Program-made: the position numbers and the translations under genes | Part shown: in pieces, positions 44,601 to 53,150 of the stretch | Layout: every line of letters starts with the position of its first letter | Numbering within the stretch: the first letter of the stretch is position 1 | Origin: Sabellastarte sp. h YS-2021 | Taxonomy: Eukaryota > Annelida > Polychaeta > Sabellida > Sabellidae | Assembly: GCA_964017235.1 (NCBI GenBank) | Contig: OZ024935.1 | Span: forward strand, 91,015,207-91,079,206 | Direction of reading: 5' to 3' | DNA: 64,000 nt | Notes under the pieces: generated by a model | What the model was told of the DNA's origin: nothing | Database searches by the model: none | Seen by the model: only the letters and a program-made list of their open reading frames with translations

Positions 44601-45746
44601 AGAAAAACCACCTCACCCCAGCACTTACTCTTTTTACCATTAATCTGCTTTTAAAATTGTACTCTTTTCAGTGGCAAATGGCTAGTTCTTGCCCAAGCTT
44701 ATTACTTCAGCCACTAGGGTTATGTTTTGGGGTGTACTTCTTTGTGTCTTTATGCTGGCCAGAATGATTTAATTTTGGAAAAGATACATGCCAAATTTTG
44801 ATAAAATCATGGAAATTTGACCTTTTGTGAGTTGATCACTGAATACTCGTTTGTTCTGTCTTTCTCTTTCAGCACCTTTTTTCCCCCCACATTTATCAAA
44901 TTGAAATTATTTAGATTTTTACAACATTTAATCTGAAAGATTGTAAGACACACACAAAAAAATTAAATCACATTGCCTAATATCATTTGTTGTATTTTTC
45001 TTTTATTCTTTTTACCTATTCAACAGATGTCCTTAGCTGAAGCCAAATCTATCTGGTCACTACTACAAATCAAAGACTTCTTCATGCACTTCATCTTCAG
45101 CGACACCTCTCACGTCCCACAAATCCTTGGTACTTGTGGTGACACCTACTTCCTTCAAAATGTTGCCTACACTAAACTCTACGCCACCAAAGATGAAACC
45201 AGTCTAATACATTGGGTTTTCCCCAATTTGCATCATATTTGGTGGCCCGATTGGGCGGCAAGAGTCAAACTCTGCATGGGGCTTCTGGAATTCAATGTCG
45301 AGGCTTATCAGCATAAAACAGATGGAGAATTTTACTTGTGCAATATTACTGTGGATAACCTGGGCTATACGGAGAATTACGAGCCCAAATTTGTGGATTT
45401 GAGTCAAGTTGTGCCAAAGAAACAGGTGAGGACAGCTATGCAAGTGACATCTTGCAATGCGGATGAAGATTGCGCGTATACGTCGCAGTGCGTGACGAAA
45501 TGCAACCTGACATCGCGGAAATGTACTGATGATCTAGTCCGACCTTCACTGTTTTATTTGTGTCAATTAATCAGGCCATTTATATTGACAGATGCCCCGA
45601 GGGTGATCAGAGGAGATCTGTTACATCTGTTCTCCAGGTGCAGTAAGCTCCAGGGTTACATGAGAGATTTAGCATTGCAGCACAGCTTAGTCTATACTGA
45701 CCTCAGGTCATTGTTATGGAGAAGAGTGTCTAGCACCATTACTTAG
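20584..45746 (+). CDS. DIPK1/FAM69-family divergent protein kinase-like, six exons
   Basis: Joining 20584-20634, 20947-21078, 22770-22877, 39127-39221, 40720-40858 and 45027-45746 gives 1245 nt, 414 aa, with GT/AG at every junction. The family comprises ER type II membrane proteins with a Cys-rich lumenal part and a divergent kinase fold. Seen here: a basic N-terminus with Arg pairs (MPRRGT, PRRR), one membrane span (VVQFLCGVLLVWIIYSMLIYLL, residues ~26-49), and a Cys-rich segment (CEQYRLRNAAGSLCYDLC). An EF-hand-like loop DFNNDAKMSLAE is split by intron 5. The kinase-like region has NLGYTENYEPKFVDL. The C-terminal Cys cluster is CNADEDCAYTSQCVTKC. Length matches family members (~430 aa). The residue before ITVDNLGY is Asn where relatives, as I remember them, have Asp. 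Which paralog (A, B or C) it matches is not resolved. Confidence 0.92.
20947..21078 (+). CDS. DIPK1-like exon 2 (membrane anchor)
   Basis: Acceptor 'ttcaatttag', donor GTAAGT, 44 codons, phase 0. Encodes VFSHVPRRR followed by the single hydrophobic span and LTDHCGGYTYVRAL. A second AG eight bases inside the exon would break the frame. Confidence 0.85.
21243..21479 (+). mobile_element. tRNA-derived SINE with 9-bp target duplication
   Basis: The head has pol III box A (TGGCAGAGTGG, 21257-21267) and box B (GGTTCGATTCC, 21299-21309) in a tRNA-like context. The 3' end is 'gtaaaaccccaaataaataa'. AACATATTT flanks it at 21234-21242 and 21480-21488. It lies in intron 2. Confidence 0.88.
21949..22611 (+). 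mobile_element. Helentron-like element, GGCGGGTT-head family, copy 1
   Basis: Starts AGGCAGGTTGCGTGTAACC and ends near 'acaacccgccttttggggca', so AGG(C)GGGTT is mirrored by AACCCGCCT. Inside are two to three ~120-bp units with 'tccggactctaactcgaaaa', 'gatagatcaccatcatagct' and 'gctttcgaaattggtgtaat'. It shares layout with 56074-56612. Located in intron 2. Confidence 0.7.
22770..22877 (+). CDS. DIPK1-like exon 3 (Cys-rich)
   Basis: 36 codons, phase 0, acceptor 'tttgtaatag', donor GTATGT. Encodes CEQYRLRNAAGSLCYDLC and YRCYGDNEHFR with four cysteines typical of the family. Confidence 0.88.
22878..23702 (+). other. Start of intron 3, nothing recognised
   Basis: AT-rich intronic sequence, no repeat or gene identified up to the Helitron terminus at 23703. 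Confidence 0.4.
24007..26127 (+). pseudogene. DIRS gag-like gene with one in-frame TGA
   Basis: A single frame runs from ATG 24007 to TGA 26125-26127, interrupted only by TGA at 25474-25476 (after PISQEYL); the following codons RWERCAREGSY remain open. The N-terminus has a Cys/His cluster (CGHAMAAFNLHEKCARC, then CVKGLECVIC). The middle is Ser/Pro/Val-rich and low in structure. The C-terminus is Arg/Gly-rich (NRGRGRARGRANSRF), suiting nucleic-acid binding. Function as a structural protein is inferred from position and composition. The frame stays open past the final TGA into the Cys-rich leader of pol. Confidence 0.75.
26128..28382 (+). pseudogene. DIRS reverse transcriptase-RNase H, two frameshifts
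   Basis: A Cys-rich leader (RRCFLCKSLSFCPICSKCPTCC) is in the gag frame. The frame changes near 26435. The next block has KLGSNPRVVSVLKDGYSLPF, RLFLVPKPNGKWRPILDLSK and RT motif A (SLDFSDAYFHIPI). The frame changes again near 26885. The last block has LPFGLATAPLEFTKVVKEV, the YLDD catalytic motif (HQYLDDWLLRA) and RNase H acidic residues in VFTDASNEGWGAHL, INFLELKAVYLALK, IATDNTTVVSYINK and RHIPGRLNVIADKLSR. It ends at 28382, overlapping the recombinase frame. The second shift deletes a few residues after RSRKF. Confidence 0.88.
28270..29350 (+). CDS. DIRS tyrosine recombinase
   Basis: The open frame to TAG at 29348-29350 encodes an N-terminal SAM-like core-binding part (RAVYNLKWAIFVKWCDSHEV, QPSTIDGYRTAI) and a catalytic domain. 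Visible catalytic residues are Arg in LGSGKRRSEVHAW, the HxxR motif in QVRAHDVRAFA, His/Trp in LDQILSACHW and the Tyr in NTFTQFYLKD. It overlaps RT-RNase H in another frame, as in known DIRS elements. No obvious initiator is seen, so the start is approximate; expression by frameshift or an internal start is possible. It would integrate the circular DNA intermediate. Confidence 0.85.
29712..29807 (+). repeat. DIRS internal complementary region
   Basis: The left half (CTGTCCACTAGGTAAGGTGT onward) is the reverse complement of the left terminus. The right half (to ACCTTACCTAGTGGACAG) is the reverse complement of the right terminus. The join AATAAAA|TAGAAAA predicts the circle junction. Confidence 0.88.
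30270..31950 (-). repeat. Minus-strand ~150-bp tandem array
   Basis: Plus-strand units read 'aaattcaagatggc', 'ggcgggaaaacgattttggc', 'cttgccagtagactctg', 'taccctgtgggtcaaaaatt' and 'cgtttccgagataaac'. On the minus strand this is the family core 'gagatagagcgatttcg...accc(a)cagggta' shared with 14.6, 41.7 and 48.1 kb. About eleven units. Confidence 0.85.
33640..37790 (+). repeat. Dense field of short perfect hairpins
   Basis: Perfect stems of 8 bp or more with loops of 0-4 nt include 33729-33748 (loop AATC), 33778-33797 (AATC), 34021-34040 (CCTC), 34218-34233 (16-nt palindrome), 35434-35453 (AGTC), 35504-35523 (ATTA), 35544-35562, 36080-36099 (TTCT), 36749-36768 (TTTT), 37708-37729 (9 bp, CCTC) and 37734-37752. 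Stems of 7 bp include 35688-35705, 36036-36053, 36227-36244, 36388-36402, 37218-37231 and 37452-37468. Many 5-6-bp hairpins fill the gaps. Confidence 0.85.
35270..37560 (+). pseudogene. Relict DIRS pol: RT, connection and recombinase pieces
   Basis: Pieces align in order with the 26-29 kb copy. MPYGLATSLSGFTSLVKEV ... TNWLIRA (35397-35519) matches LPFGLATAPLEFTKVVKEV ... DDWLLRA with equal spacing (41 residues each). LTGLLISFGF and SRSLHMT (35661-35730) follow. Next is FNHKLLLHVPPVLDP ... TDALE (36391-36465), matching FNHKLPRFVSPVPDQ ... VDALS. LVLQALTKAPLEPFH and LGRRRSDF (37027-37143) match the recombinase region with its Arg. HGVRAHHVRAQ (37480-37511) matches the HxxR motif. The YLDD aspartates are lost and stops are frequent, so it is not functional. 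Confidence 0.8.
37907..38000 (+). other. tRNA-like segment inside the hairpin-rich DIRS
   Basis: Box A-like TTAGTGCAGTGGTTAATGC (37915-37933) and box B-like GGTTCAATTGC (37982-37992) are spaced as in tRNA-derived sequence. A 9-bp stem GTGCTGAAG (37907-37915) / CTTCAGCAC (37962-37970) brackets the first half. It could be a SINE head or an RT-priming remnant. Confidence 0.4.
39127..39221 (+). CDS. DIPK1-like exon 4
   Basis: Acceptor 'aatttttcag', donor GTAAAG, 95 nt ending in phase 2. Encodes LFHFNNTHTGKVLLSHLEGI and HDNQISLDNTY; the split Arg codon is completed by exon 5. Confidence 0.8.
39263..39345 (+). mobile_element. Minimal Helitron-like remnant
   Basis: AAGCGGCCCGTCAGGGACAC ... CACGGGCCGCT forms a terminal palindrome. 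Inside is a tandem 'gtcagggacacttatttgtt' pair. It resembles the ends of the element at 53502-54484 ('cccgt/cctga...gggcacttatttgtt', 'gttagcaaaa'). Confidence 0.5.
39930..40215 (-). mobile_element. Fragment of the 56.7-kb (145-bp array) family, minus strand
   Basis: The reverse complement shows 'gacagcctgtaaaggct', a GGGCAGGCGGG-rich stretch, 'ctgtatctcaaaaaccatg' and 'ggcctttgaccttgctgtgac', matching 56685-56950 in order. A plus-strand trace of the same monomer is at 40360-40410. Confidence 0.55.
40720..40858 (+). CDS. DIPK1-like exon 5
   Basis: Acceptor 'tattctgcag', donor GTAAAA. The first base completes an Arg codon, then YPEEGAQLSDFNSALESLL and REIWRFADFNNDAK. It ends within the EF-hand-like loop. 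Confidence 0.88.
41280..44310 (+). mobile_element. Helitron-like element with CCACCCCCC palindrome head and 169-bp array
   Basis: The head is the palindrome CCACCCCCCTGGGGGGTGG (41280-41298). It is followed by a GTCCGAT heptad repeat (~41325-41395) and a leader with 'caccaaatttggtatgcagg'. The array runs 41715-44310. I found no 3' hairpin terminus, so the right end is approximate. It occupies most of intron 5. Confidence 0.6.
41715..44310 (+). repeat. 169-bp tandem array, ~15 units, with 5-unit higher-order period
   Basis: Each unit has 'ctatctccttaaccgtgcga', 'gatagagcgatttcgtc', 'ttcgacccacagggtatct' and 'aatggcggccattttgaatt'. The base step is 169 bp. The blocks beginning at 42549 and 43395 are the same variant, 846 bp (5 units) apart. 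Right-hand units degrade. The 74-aa frames in every unit are by-products of the repeat. Confidence 0.93.
44311..45026 (+). other. End of intron 5, nothing recognised
   Basis: Unique AT-rich sequence with a pyrimidine-rich stretch before the exon 6 acceptor 'attcaacag'. Confidence 0.4.
45027..45746 (+). CDS. DIPK1-like exon 6 (kinase-like domain, C-terminus)
   Basis: 239 codons plus stop. Contains the EF-hand second half MSLAEAKSIWSLLQ, GTCGDTYFLQNVAYTKLY, WAARVKLCMGLLEF, NLGYTENYEPKFVDLSQVVP, the Cys cluster CNADEDCAYTSQCVTKCNL and the end LRSLLWRRVSSTIT. A single large terminal exon. Confidence 0.93.
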   Translation: MSLAEAKSIWSLLQIKDFFMHFIFSDTSHVPQILGTCGDTYFLQNVAYTKLYATKDETSLIHWVFPNLHHIWWPDWAARVKLCMGLLEFNVEAYQHKTDGEFYLCNITVDNLGYTENYEPKFVDLSQVVPKKQVRTAMQVTSCNADEDCAYTSQCVTKCNLTSRKCTDDLVRPSLFYLCQLIRPFILTDAPRVIRGDLLHLFSRCSKLQGYMRDLALQHSLVYTDLRSLLWRRVSSTIT

Positions 45747-46191
45747 GTGTTAAAATGATACAGTAAGGTATCGAAATAGCGTTCAATAATTCTGGGCAAT
45801 ATTCTGATGTTAAGGTTTAGTTTGTAGTGTAATGGATTCAAAAAATTAATACCAGGGTAGCATCACTAGCAGGGCCTTAGAACTTGGAACGGGTTGTTAG
45901 CATGGTTTCTTGGTGTCGAGAGCATTTTACTGAAATACAATGATGAGATTTTACAACTGCCATCTCACTTGTCAACACGTGTTATTGGAGGAAAACTTAA
46001 AACATTGGAAAACAAACCCAAAAATCTGAGGAAATTAGAAGCTCTTATCCAGTATTATTTTTTTTTGCTTTTGCAGAGTTTTATAGAGATTTTGTTGAGC
46101 AGACCTGCCATGTTTTGGTAAATAAGTTACAACACTTTATAACCTACATCTCACATGTAAATATAATGGAAAGGAAACGTAAAATATTGCA

Positions 46192-46197
46192 AATAAA
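46192..46197 (+). terminator. Candidate polyadenylation signal 1
   Basis: AATAAA 446 bp after the DIPK1-like stop codon. Confidence 0.45.
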
Positions 46198-46556
46198 CCA
46201 CAAATTTGAATAAATTTGCATCTTTATCTCATATTTTTGTGCATTTGGGTACTATTACTATGATTTTGTTGAGAGGAAACGTCCATGTTTGTTTGGGGTG
46301 TTCTAAAACATGGAGTACTGGGATCAGAATGTTTTTCATTAGCAGCCTCCCGATGTACACATTATTGATACCGACCGTTCCCTGCTTAGAACAAAACAAA
46401 ATCTATTATTTATACTGTCACTGGTATCTCAGTACAGAGTGGTGCTGTGAAAGCCTTCAGAATTTTGGGTTCTGTGTTTCTGTTTTATTGGCAAACTTTT
46501 CGTCTAGTTAAATCATCGAACTGAAGCTAATAACTAGTAGAAGTACAGAAACATGT

Positions 46557-46562
46557 AATAAA
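46557..46562 (+). terminator. Candidate polyadenylation signal 2
   Basis: AATAAA in 'catgtaataaagtcc', 811 bp after the stop. Either or both signals could be used. Confidence 0.4.
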
Positions 46563-46899
46563 GTCCAGTTCCTAAATCATAATAATCATAATACAAATTA
46601 TCTGATTCAGAAGATATTTTGAATAAGTTCTGTGAGGTGTTGTACATGTATATGTGGGAGAGTGGCCCATCCCTGTTGTTATCTGAGAGATCGTACTCCT
46701 GACATATTTCCTGTGAGCAATAAACAAACAGATACAGAGAGAACAAATATAAATGAAGCAATCTCGATCATTCTACTTGCAAAAAAGACTTAAACCTTAC
46801 AAAATCTACCAACCAGAAGTAGAAAGTTGAACCTTTTCCTGCAAAGATTTCACCTTGAAGCTCTTCATTCATAGTTATGTGCAGAGTGCCAAACCACCC

Positions 46900-47110
46900 C
46901 ACATTGGGATGTCAACCTTGTAAGAAATCGTGGGCTTGGATTCCAAACTTTAAATGCCTATGTGTCTGTTATTATTGGTCCTAGAGGCTTGGGCTGTGAA
47001 ATTCAAGCTTCAAGAAATCCAGGGGTAGGAAGCTCTTGATTAAATTCACGTTGGTCACCTTGCTGAAGATTAAATGGGGGATGGCTAAACCTTGAAAGGG
47101 CTTTATAATG
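46900..47110 (+). repeat. Single diverged 150-bp-type monomer
   Basis: 'tattattggtcctagaggct', 'aagaaatc' and 'gatggctaaaccttgaaagg' match the 150-bp monomer of 1.3-1.9 kb. The rest of 45747-46900 shows no feature beyond the poly(A) signals. Confidence 0.6.
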
Positions 47111-47176
47111 CACTACATAAAATTGTATGCTCCTCATATGGATGCTTAGTAAAGGGCTAAATAACTAGGGTGCTTG

Positions 47177-47495
47177 CTGGCAGGGTTTTTTTTTTTTTTT
47201 TAAGGGGTGTAAATAAACTGTTTCTCTCTTTTTTTTCCCTCTCTTTTTTCATATAGTAATAAAATCCAGCTTGGGAGGTCATAGAGGAATGTGTGAAGTA
47301 CAATACCCTTTATTTATCAAGTTAACTCTGTATGCCAATGTACAAGCCATCTGTGTATGGCTGATTTTTGTAAGCTCCTGATGGGGGGGTTGTCCACCCT
47401 CACCCCCCCCCCCCCCCATCCCCCAGGATAAGGCAGAAACTGGTGCAAAAAGGATGAATAAAAATGAATTATGCTGGAAAAAAAAAACAAAAAAA
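47177..47495 (+). mobile_element. Retroposed cDNA with poly(A) tail and 14-bp target duplication
   Basis: AACTAGGGTGCTTG lies at 47163-47176 and again at 47496-47509. The insert ends in 'atgaataaaaatgaattatg' (an AATAAA signal) followed by an A-rich tail, and begins with a T-run. This is the signature of LINE-mediated retroposition. The parent transcript is not recognised; no coding frame is evident. Confidence 0.8.
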
Positions 47496-47670
47496 AACTA
47501 GGGTGCTTGGTCGTTTTGGTGGATAGTGATATACATCTGATCTCCGGTGTGCTAGGTCTAGTTATTATTACTCTGAGTAATTATTATTTCATGGATACCT
47601 CAAAAGATAGTGTTGAGTTGATTATTATAATGATTGTAGTTGGTGTAACCTTTTGTTATAAGCAAGTATG

Positions 47671-49385
47671 AAGCGTCCCTTGTGGGATGCTTGTTTGTAT
47701 TCAGGAGAAAGGGGAGAGAGAGAGAGGCTCTGCCTGCTCTGCCAGCTCCCGCATTTTCTGTTGGCTATAACTAAGCAACCACTGTGCGAATTCTCTTCAA
47801 ATTTGGCACATTTATGCATTAGACCTGGAAAAATTTTCTGAAGATGGTGTTATAACATTTTGACAAATCAGAGAAGTCACGTGACCAAAAGACTGTTTTT
47901 AAAAAGGGTATGCTTGTCCAGATAATAACTTAAAAAGCCCTTCAACTATTCACATAAAATTTAGTAATTAAGTTTGTGATATAGATGTCTGGAAATCTTT
48001 AAATTTTGGAGGTGATCCAATAAAAAATGGCCAACTTATTATTGATTAGCTAAACTTTTCAATTTTATTAATGATGAAAATGGAAAAGCTTTAATATATC
48101 TGAAATGGTGCAAGATTGAGTGATTCCAACAAAATTTTGGACTTGCATTGTATATGAAGAGTAATCGTGCACTTTTTGCCGAAATTGTTTTTCCATCATC
48201 TGTAAAACGCAAAAACATTTATCTCAGTACCAGTGCGAGATAGAGCAAGTTCAACAAATTTTATTATCTGAAGGGGATACACACAATGATCTGGCATTGT
48301 TTTCCCAACGTTTTTGGGAGGTATCTTGGATTTCCGTGTAAAATGCAAAAACACATTTATCTTGGAAACAGTGCGAGATGGGGTGATTTTGACAAAATTT
48401 TCAATCAACAGGGTACATGCAGAGTCATATGGCACTTTTTGCCAAGAATAATTTTCCCTCCATTTTTGGTGGCCATCTTGGATTTCTGCGTAAAACACAA
48501 AAATGCATTATCTTGCGTGATAGAGCCATTTTGGCAAAATATTTAACGCCAAGGGTATATCCAGAGCGATATGCCACTGTTTGCCAAAAATAGCTTTTCC
48601 ACCATTTTGGTGCCCGTCTTTATTTTCTGCGTAAAATGCATTTATCTCGGAAGCAGTGCGATATAGAAAGATTTCGATCACATGTTCGACTTGCAGGGTA
48701 TGCACAGTCATCTGCCATTTTCAGCCAAAAATCATTGCTCTGCAATTTGTGGCGGCCATCTTGAATTTCTGCATAAAACGCAAAAACGCATTTATCTCGG
48801 AAACAGTGTGAGATACTGTTCAATAGATATTGTTCAATAAAATCTAAATCTGAAGCTATACATAGAGTGATCTGCCACTTTTTGCCAAAAATCGTTTTCC
48901 CAATATTTTGGTGGCCATCTCGAATTTCTTTTTAAGATGCATTTATCTCGGGGAAACGGTGCGAGAGTTAGAAAGATTTTGATAAAATTTTGGACTCGCA
49001 GGGTACATGCAGTCATCTGCTATTTTACCCAAAAATTGTTTTCCCTGCCAATTTTGATTTATATATAAAACACAAAAACGCATTAATCTCATAAACGGTG
49101 CGAGTGATTTCTGTGAAAATTTAAACTCACAAGGTATACACAGAGTCATCTGCAACTTTTTTGCCAAAATTGTTTTCCCGCCATTTTGAATTTCTGCATA
49201 AAATGCAAAACAGAGAAGCATTTTCCTGCCATTTTTTTGCAGACAGGTTGAATTTTGTACAAATGGAAAAACATATTAAACTGACCAAGAGAATCATTTC
49301 AGCAAATTCCTTAATACTCAGTGGGACGCTTTGTTTTTTTGCTGTGCAAAACAATTTCTTTTTCTCTTACAAAGCTATACTCTAG
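47671..49385 (+). mobile_element. Complete Helitron-like non-autonomous element, AAGCGTCCC family
   Basis: The head is AAGCGTCCC-TTGT-GGGATGCTT (47671-47692). Its inverse GGGACGCTT recurs at 49323-49331. The 3' end is 'aaagctatactctag', with CTAG at 49382-49385 followed by T. The body has a leader ('gctataactaagcaacc', 'ttcaaatttggcac', 'agtcacgtgacc') and an eight- to nine-unit array (48080-49250) with the 'gagatagagcgattt' core. Non-coding. Confidence 0.75.
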
Positions 49386-49759
49386 TTGTTATTGTAGTGA
49401 TTATTATATCCCCAGACGAAAGTCGGGGATATATTGGATTCAGGTCCGTCGCGCCGCCGCCGCCGCCGCCGCCGCCGTAGAAATTTCCTTGTGGACGCGA
49501 TAACTCAAAAACAAATTAATATTTTTTTTTCAAACTTGGTACACATGTTAAGGGTGCCCAAAGGAAGATCCCTATTTTAAGGTGACCTTAAACTCCCAGT
49601 AAAAAAGAACTTATGGCCACCTTAAGGTCAGAAATTGCACTTTTGGCCACTTAGAGCCCTGTAGGTCACAAACTATGATGCTCAGCTGGCTGAAATTTTA
49701 CCTGACAACACATTAATATGTTCTTAGTACATGTGCCAAAAATCATGACTTTAAGTTGA

Positions 49760-51480
49760 GGAGAAAATTGTGTTTGAGGCCCATAAATACCCCCACTTAG
49801 GGATTTTTTGCTATACTTTTCACATATTTTGCCCTATAATTTGGAAGTGATAATTCTGATGAGTCTCAAACTGCGCTAGGTATAACTTTGATATGTAATC
49901 CTTGTCTGTAGAAAATTTTAGGGCTGTAGGTTTACCCAAAGGGGTCGACTTAAGGTCTCAAAAGTGCCCACAGAGACCCAATTTATGCACTTTTTGCCAC
50001 TTTCAAGCACTGTAGCTTTCAAACTATGTCTCTCATCTAAGTTAAATATCATCTGGGAATATATCTATGTGTTTTCTTATATGTGCCCCAACATTTAGGC
50101 CTTTAATAGACAGTTAACCTGTGTATCAGGACCATAAACACCCACCCGAGTGACCCTTATAAGACATTTTTCACATCTTTTTCCCTGTAACTTGGAAATG
50201 GTAAGTCTGAGAAGTTTCAAACTGTATTAGATATATATTCTGTGTGTAATCTTAGTATGTAACAGATTTTAAGTCTGAAGCTTTAATTTTGAAGGTCAAA
50301 TTGAGGTCTCTAAAAGGCTCCCAAAGACCCAATATTTGGACTTTTTGCTACTTTTAAGCCCTGTGACTGTCAAACTATGTGACTGATAGAGCTCAAATCT
50401 TATCTGAGAAGATATTAGTATGTTATTTTTATATGTGCCAAAAATTAAGGCTTTAAGAAGACATTTAACCTGTGTATGAGGACCATAAATCCCCACCCGA
50501 GTGACCATTTTTAGACATTTTTCACATATTTTTCCCTGTAACTTGGAAATGGTAAGTCTAAGAAGTTTCAAACTGTATTAGATGCATATTCTATGTGTAA
50601 TCTTAGTATGTGACAAATTTTAAGTCTGAAGCTTTAATTTGAAGGCCACATTTAGGTCTCTAGAAGGCCCCATAAAGACCCAGTATTTGGACTTTTTGCC
50701 AATTTTAAGGCCTGTGACTGTTAAACTATGTGACTGATAGAGCTGAAATCTCATCTGGGAATACATTATTATGTTCTTTTTACATGTGCCAAAAATCAAG
50801 GCTTCAAGTAGACATTTAACCTGTGTATGAGGACCTTAAACACCCACCTGAGTGACCCTTTTAAGACATTTTTCACATATTTTGCTCTGTAACTTGGAAA
50901 TGGTAAGTCTGAGAAGTTTCAAACTTTATTAGATACATATTCTATGTGTAATCTTAGTATGTAACAAATTTTAAGTCTGAAGCTTTAATTTGAAAGCCAC
51001 ATCGAGATCTCTAAAAGGCCCACAATGACCCAATATTTGGACTTTTTACCACCTTTAAGCCCTGTAACTGTTAAACTATGTGATTGATGGAGCTGAAATC
51101 CCATCTGGGAATGCATTATTATGTCCTTTTTACATATGCCGAAAATCAAGGTTTTTAGTAGACATTTAACCTGTGTATGAGGGCCATAGACACTCGCCCA
51201 AGTGCCTTTTTGGACATTTTTTCCGTATTTTGCCCTGTTATTTGGAAATGCTTAGTGTGACAAGTCTTAAACTGTATTATATATAATTTTTGTTTGTTAT
51301 GTATGTCCCCCAAAAAGTTTCAGATCTGTAGTTTAATTGCTAAGGTCTCTTTAACAATTGTAAAATGCCCACAGAAACCCAATTTATGGATATTATGCCA
51401 CTTTAAAGCCCAGTAACTGTCAAACTATGTGGGTTATAGAGCTGAAATCTTTGAATTTTTAAAAGGAAATGCCTGTCTAT
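49760..51480 (+). repeat. ~350-bp tandem array, 4-5 units
   Basis: 'acatttaacctgtgtatgag' recurs at 50461, 50812 and 51162, with a variant at 50110, a 350-351-bp step. Units contain 'ccctgtaacttggaaatggt' and 'ggactttttgccact'. Confidence 0.9.
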
Positions 51481-52204
51481 TTAAATTTTGAATATTAATA
51501 ATGTTATGGCTATCTTAGTCTTTTAAGAACTTATTTTTGTGTGTTATACCTCTGCTTGCTGAGTTTTTCACTTTTTAAAATGAAACTGGTTAAACATATT
51601 CAAGTAGACAAAATGGACACTTTAAGTGAGCTTTAAGTCCCAATATTAATGAAATTATATCCTTATGTAGTAAAACTAGGGGATTTTTAACCCTCAACTA
51701 GCCCAGTTTTATTCAACTTGCCTCAGTTAATTTTGGCACAGCTCCTACAGTTATGAACTCATTTCAGTTGATAATCACATACTTAAAATTCTCAATTCTT
51801 TTTGTATTTGAGTACCCCTTTTATATAGATTGTTTGTTTACCATTTATGCTCAACCCACATCCCCCACCCGGATTCCCCCCACCCACCTCTGGGACCTCC
51901 AGCTATATTGAGTGACACTAAATAAACAAAGGTATTTAATGATATCAGATGAGAAACAAAGAACTCAATGGGGTTGCAGATCTTGTGTAATAGTGAGAGA
52001 GGTGTGGAGAAGGGGAGAGGGGTGGGGGTGGGAGGTGGTGGGCTTCATTACATATAACACAAAGGGGAGTCAGAACTGAGATTGTGTCACATATTTAGGT
52101 TGCATATATATGGACCACATATATAGGTATAGAGGAAATGAATAATTGAAAACAATTTGCAAATTCTAAAAATAATATAATAACATAATAATATAAATAA
52201 TTTT

Positions 52205-52450
52205 TTTTTAAATAATATTTTATTTGTGAACAAATATAGAAACAGATATGCGCTTTTGGGATTATGAATTTTAGAATGGACATTGAATCATCAATCATTT
52301 AAATACTTTGAAGGAAGATTGAAAAATATGATGAGTTGAGTTAAAAATAATATTTTATTTGTCAACAAATATAGAAACAGATATGCTCTTTTGGGATTAT
52401 TATTTTAGAATGGACATTCAATCATCAATCATTTAAATACTTTGAAAATA
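52205..52450 (+). repeat. ~134-bp tandem duplication
   Basis: 'aaataatattttatttgt' through 'caatcatttaaatactttg' occurs twice in succession, inside the ATATCCCC-family element. Confidence 0.8.
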
Positions 52451-52674
52451 GGTTTAGAGTTATCATTGCAGGAAGATTGAAAATATAATTTGAGTTATGT
52501 ATTCGGCGTCTGGGGATACACCATCTTCCTTGGGGAGATATAAACAGAGTAGATTGATGTGCTGAAGTTAATATAATAATGGGTAATTATGTTTTAAAAA
52601 ATTCCCGATCAAAACCTGTGGCGTGAGTGATGACCTGTCTGGGGATATGTTGGCGCCGAGTTGGCCCAATCTAG

Positions 52675-53150
52675 TTGTTTTATGGATTCATCAAAATGTA
52701 ATATTATATGAACTTATTATTATTATTATATTTATAACTGTTTATTATGACTGATTATTATGTTGTGGGTTCTTTAAAATAATATATTATTGTTTTGTTT
52801 TTGCAACTGCATATTGTTATTATAACAAGTTGTAATATAAGAGTAACTATAAGTAACATTTGGCATTGGCGGTGTAGATGTGCAATGTCATGCTGTGACC
52901 TTGATTTAACCTTTGACCTTGGTTCTGCCAGAATGTTTTCTCCAACTATATTTGAGATACATTTCACCTCTCACAAAGATATCTGGAATGCTGCAACTGA
53001 TTATTTCATTTAATTGTACTGTGGTATATCCAGTGACAGCTATACTTCAATTAATAAATTTCTTTTAGTTTACTGATTGTATTCTGTTATTTTGATCTTT
53101 ATCTTCACATGCATTTTCTCCCTCATAAGTGTTATTTCTCCTGTGTTATT
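52675..53150 (+). other. Spacer with one 145-bp-type monomer
   Basis: 52865-52960 ('gtgtagatgtgcaatgtcat', 'tttaacctttgaccttgg') matches the 57-kb monomer. The rest is AT-rich with no gene. Confidence 0.5.

Larger units (their letters stand above)
49406..52674 (+). mobile_element. Helitron-like element, ATATCCCC family, with ~350-bp array
   Basis: 5' ATATCCCCAGAC (49406-49417) is mirrored exactly by GTCTGGGGATAT (52637-52648). The 5' end also folds on itself (GGGGATAT, 49425-49432). The 3' terminus has a TTGG...CCAA hairpin and CTAG (52671-52674). A CCG/GCC microsatellite lies at ~49452-49479. No coding region. Confidence 0.75.

Noticed and set aside
49440-49503. Poly-Ala frame over the GCC repeat
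   Set aside because: Simple-sequence translation without context.
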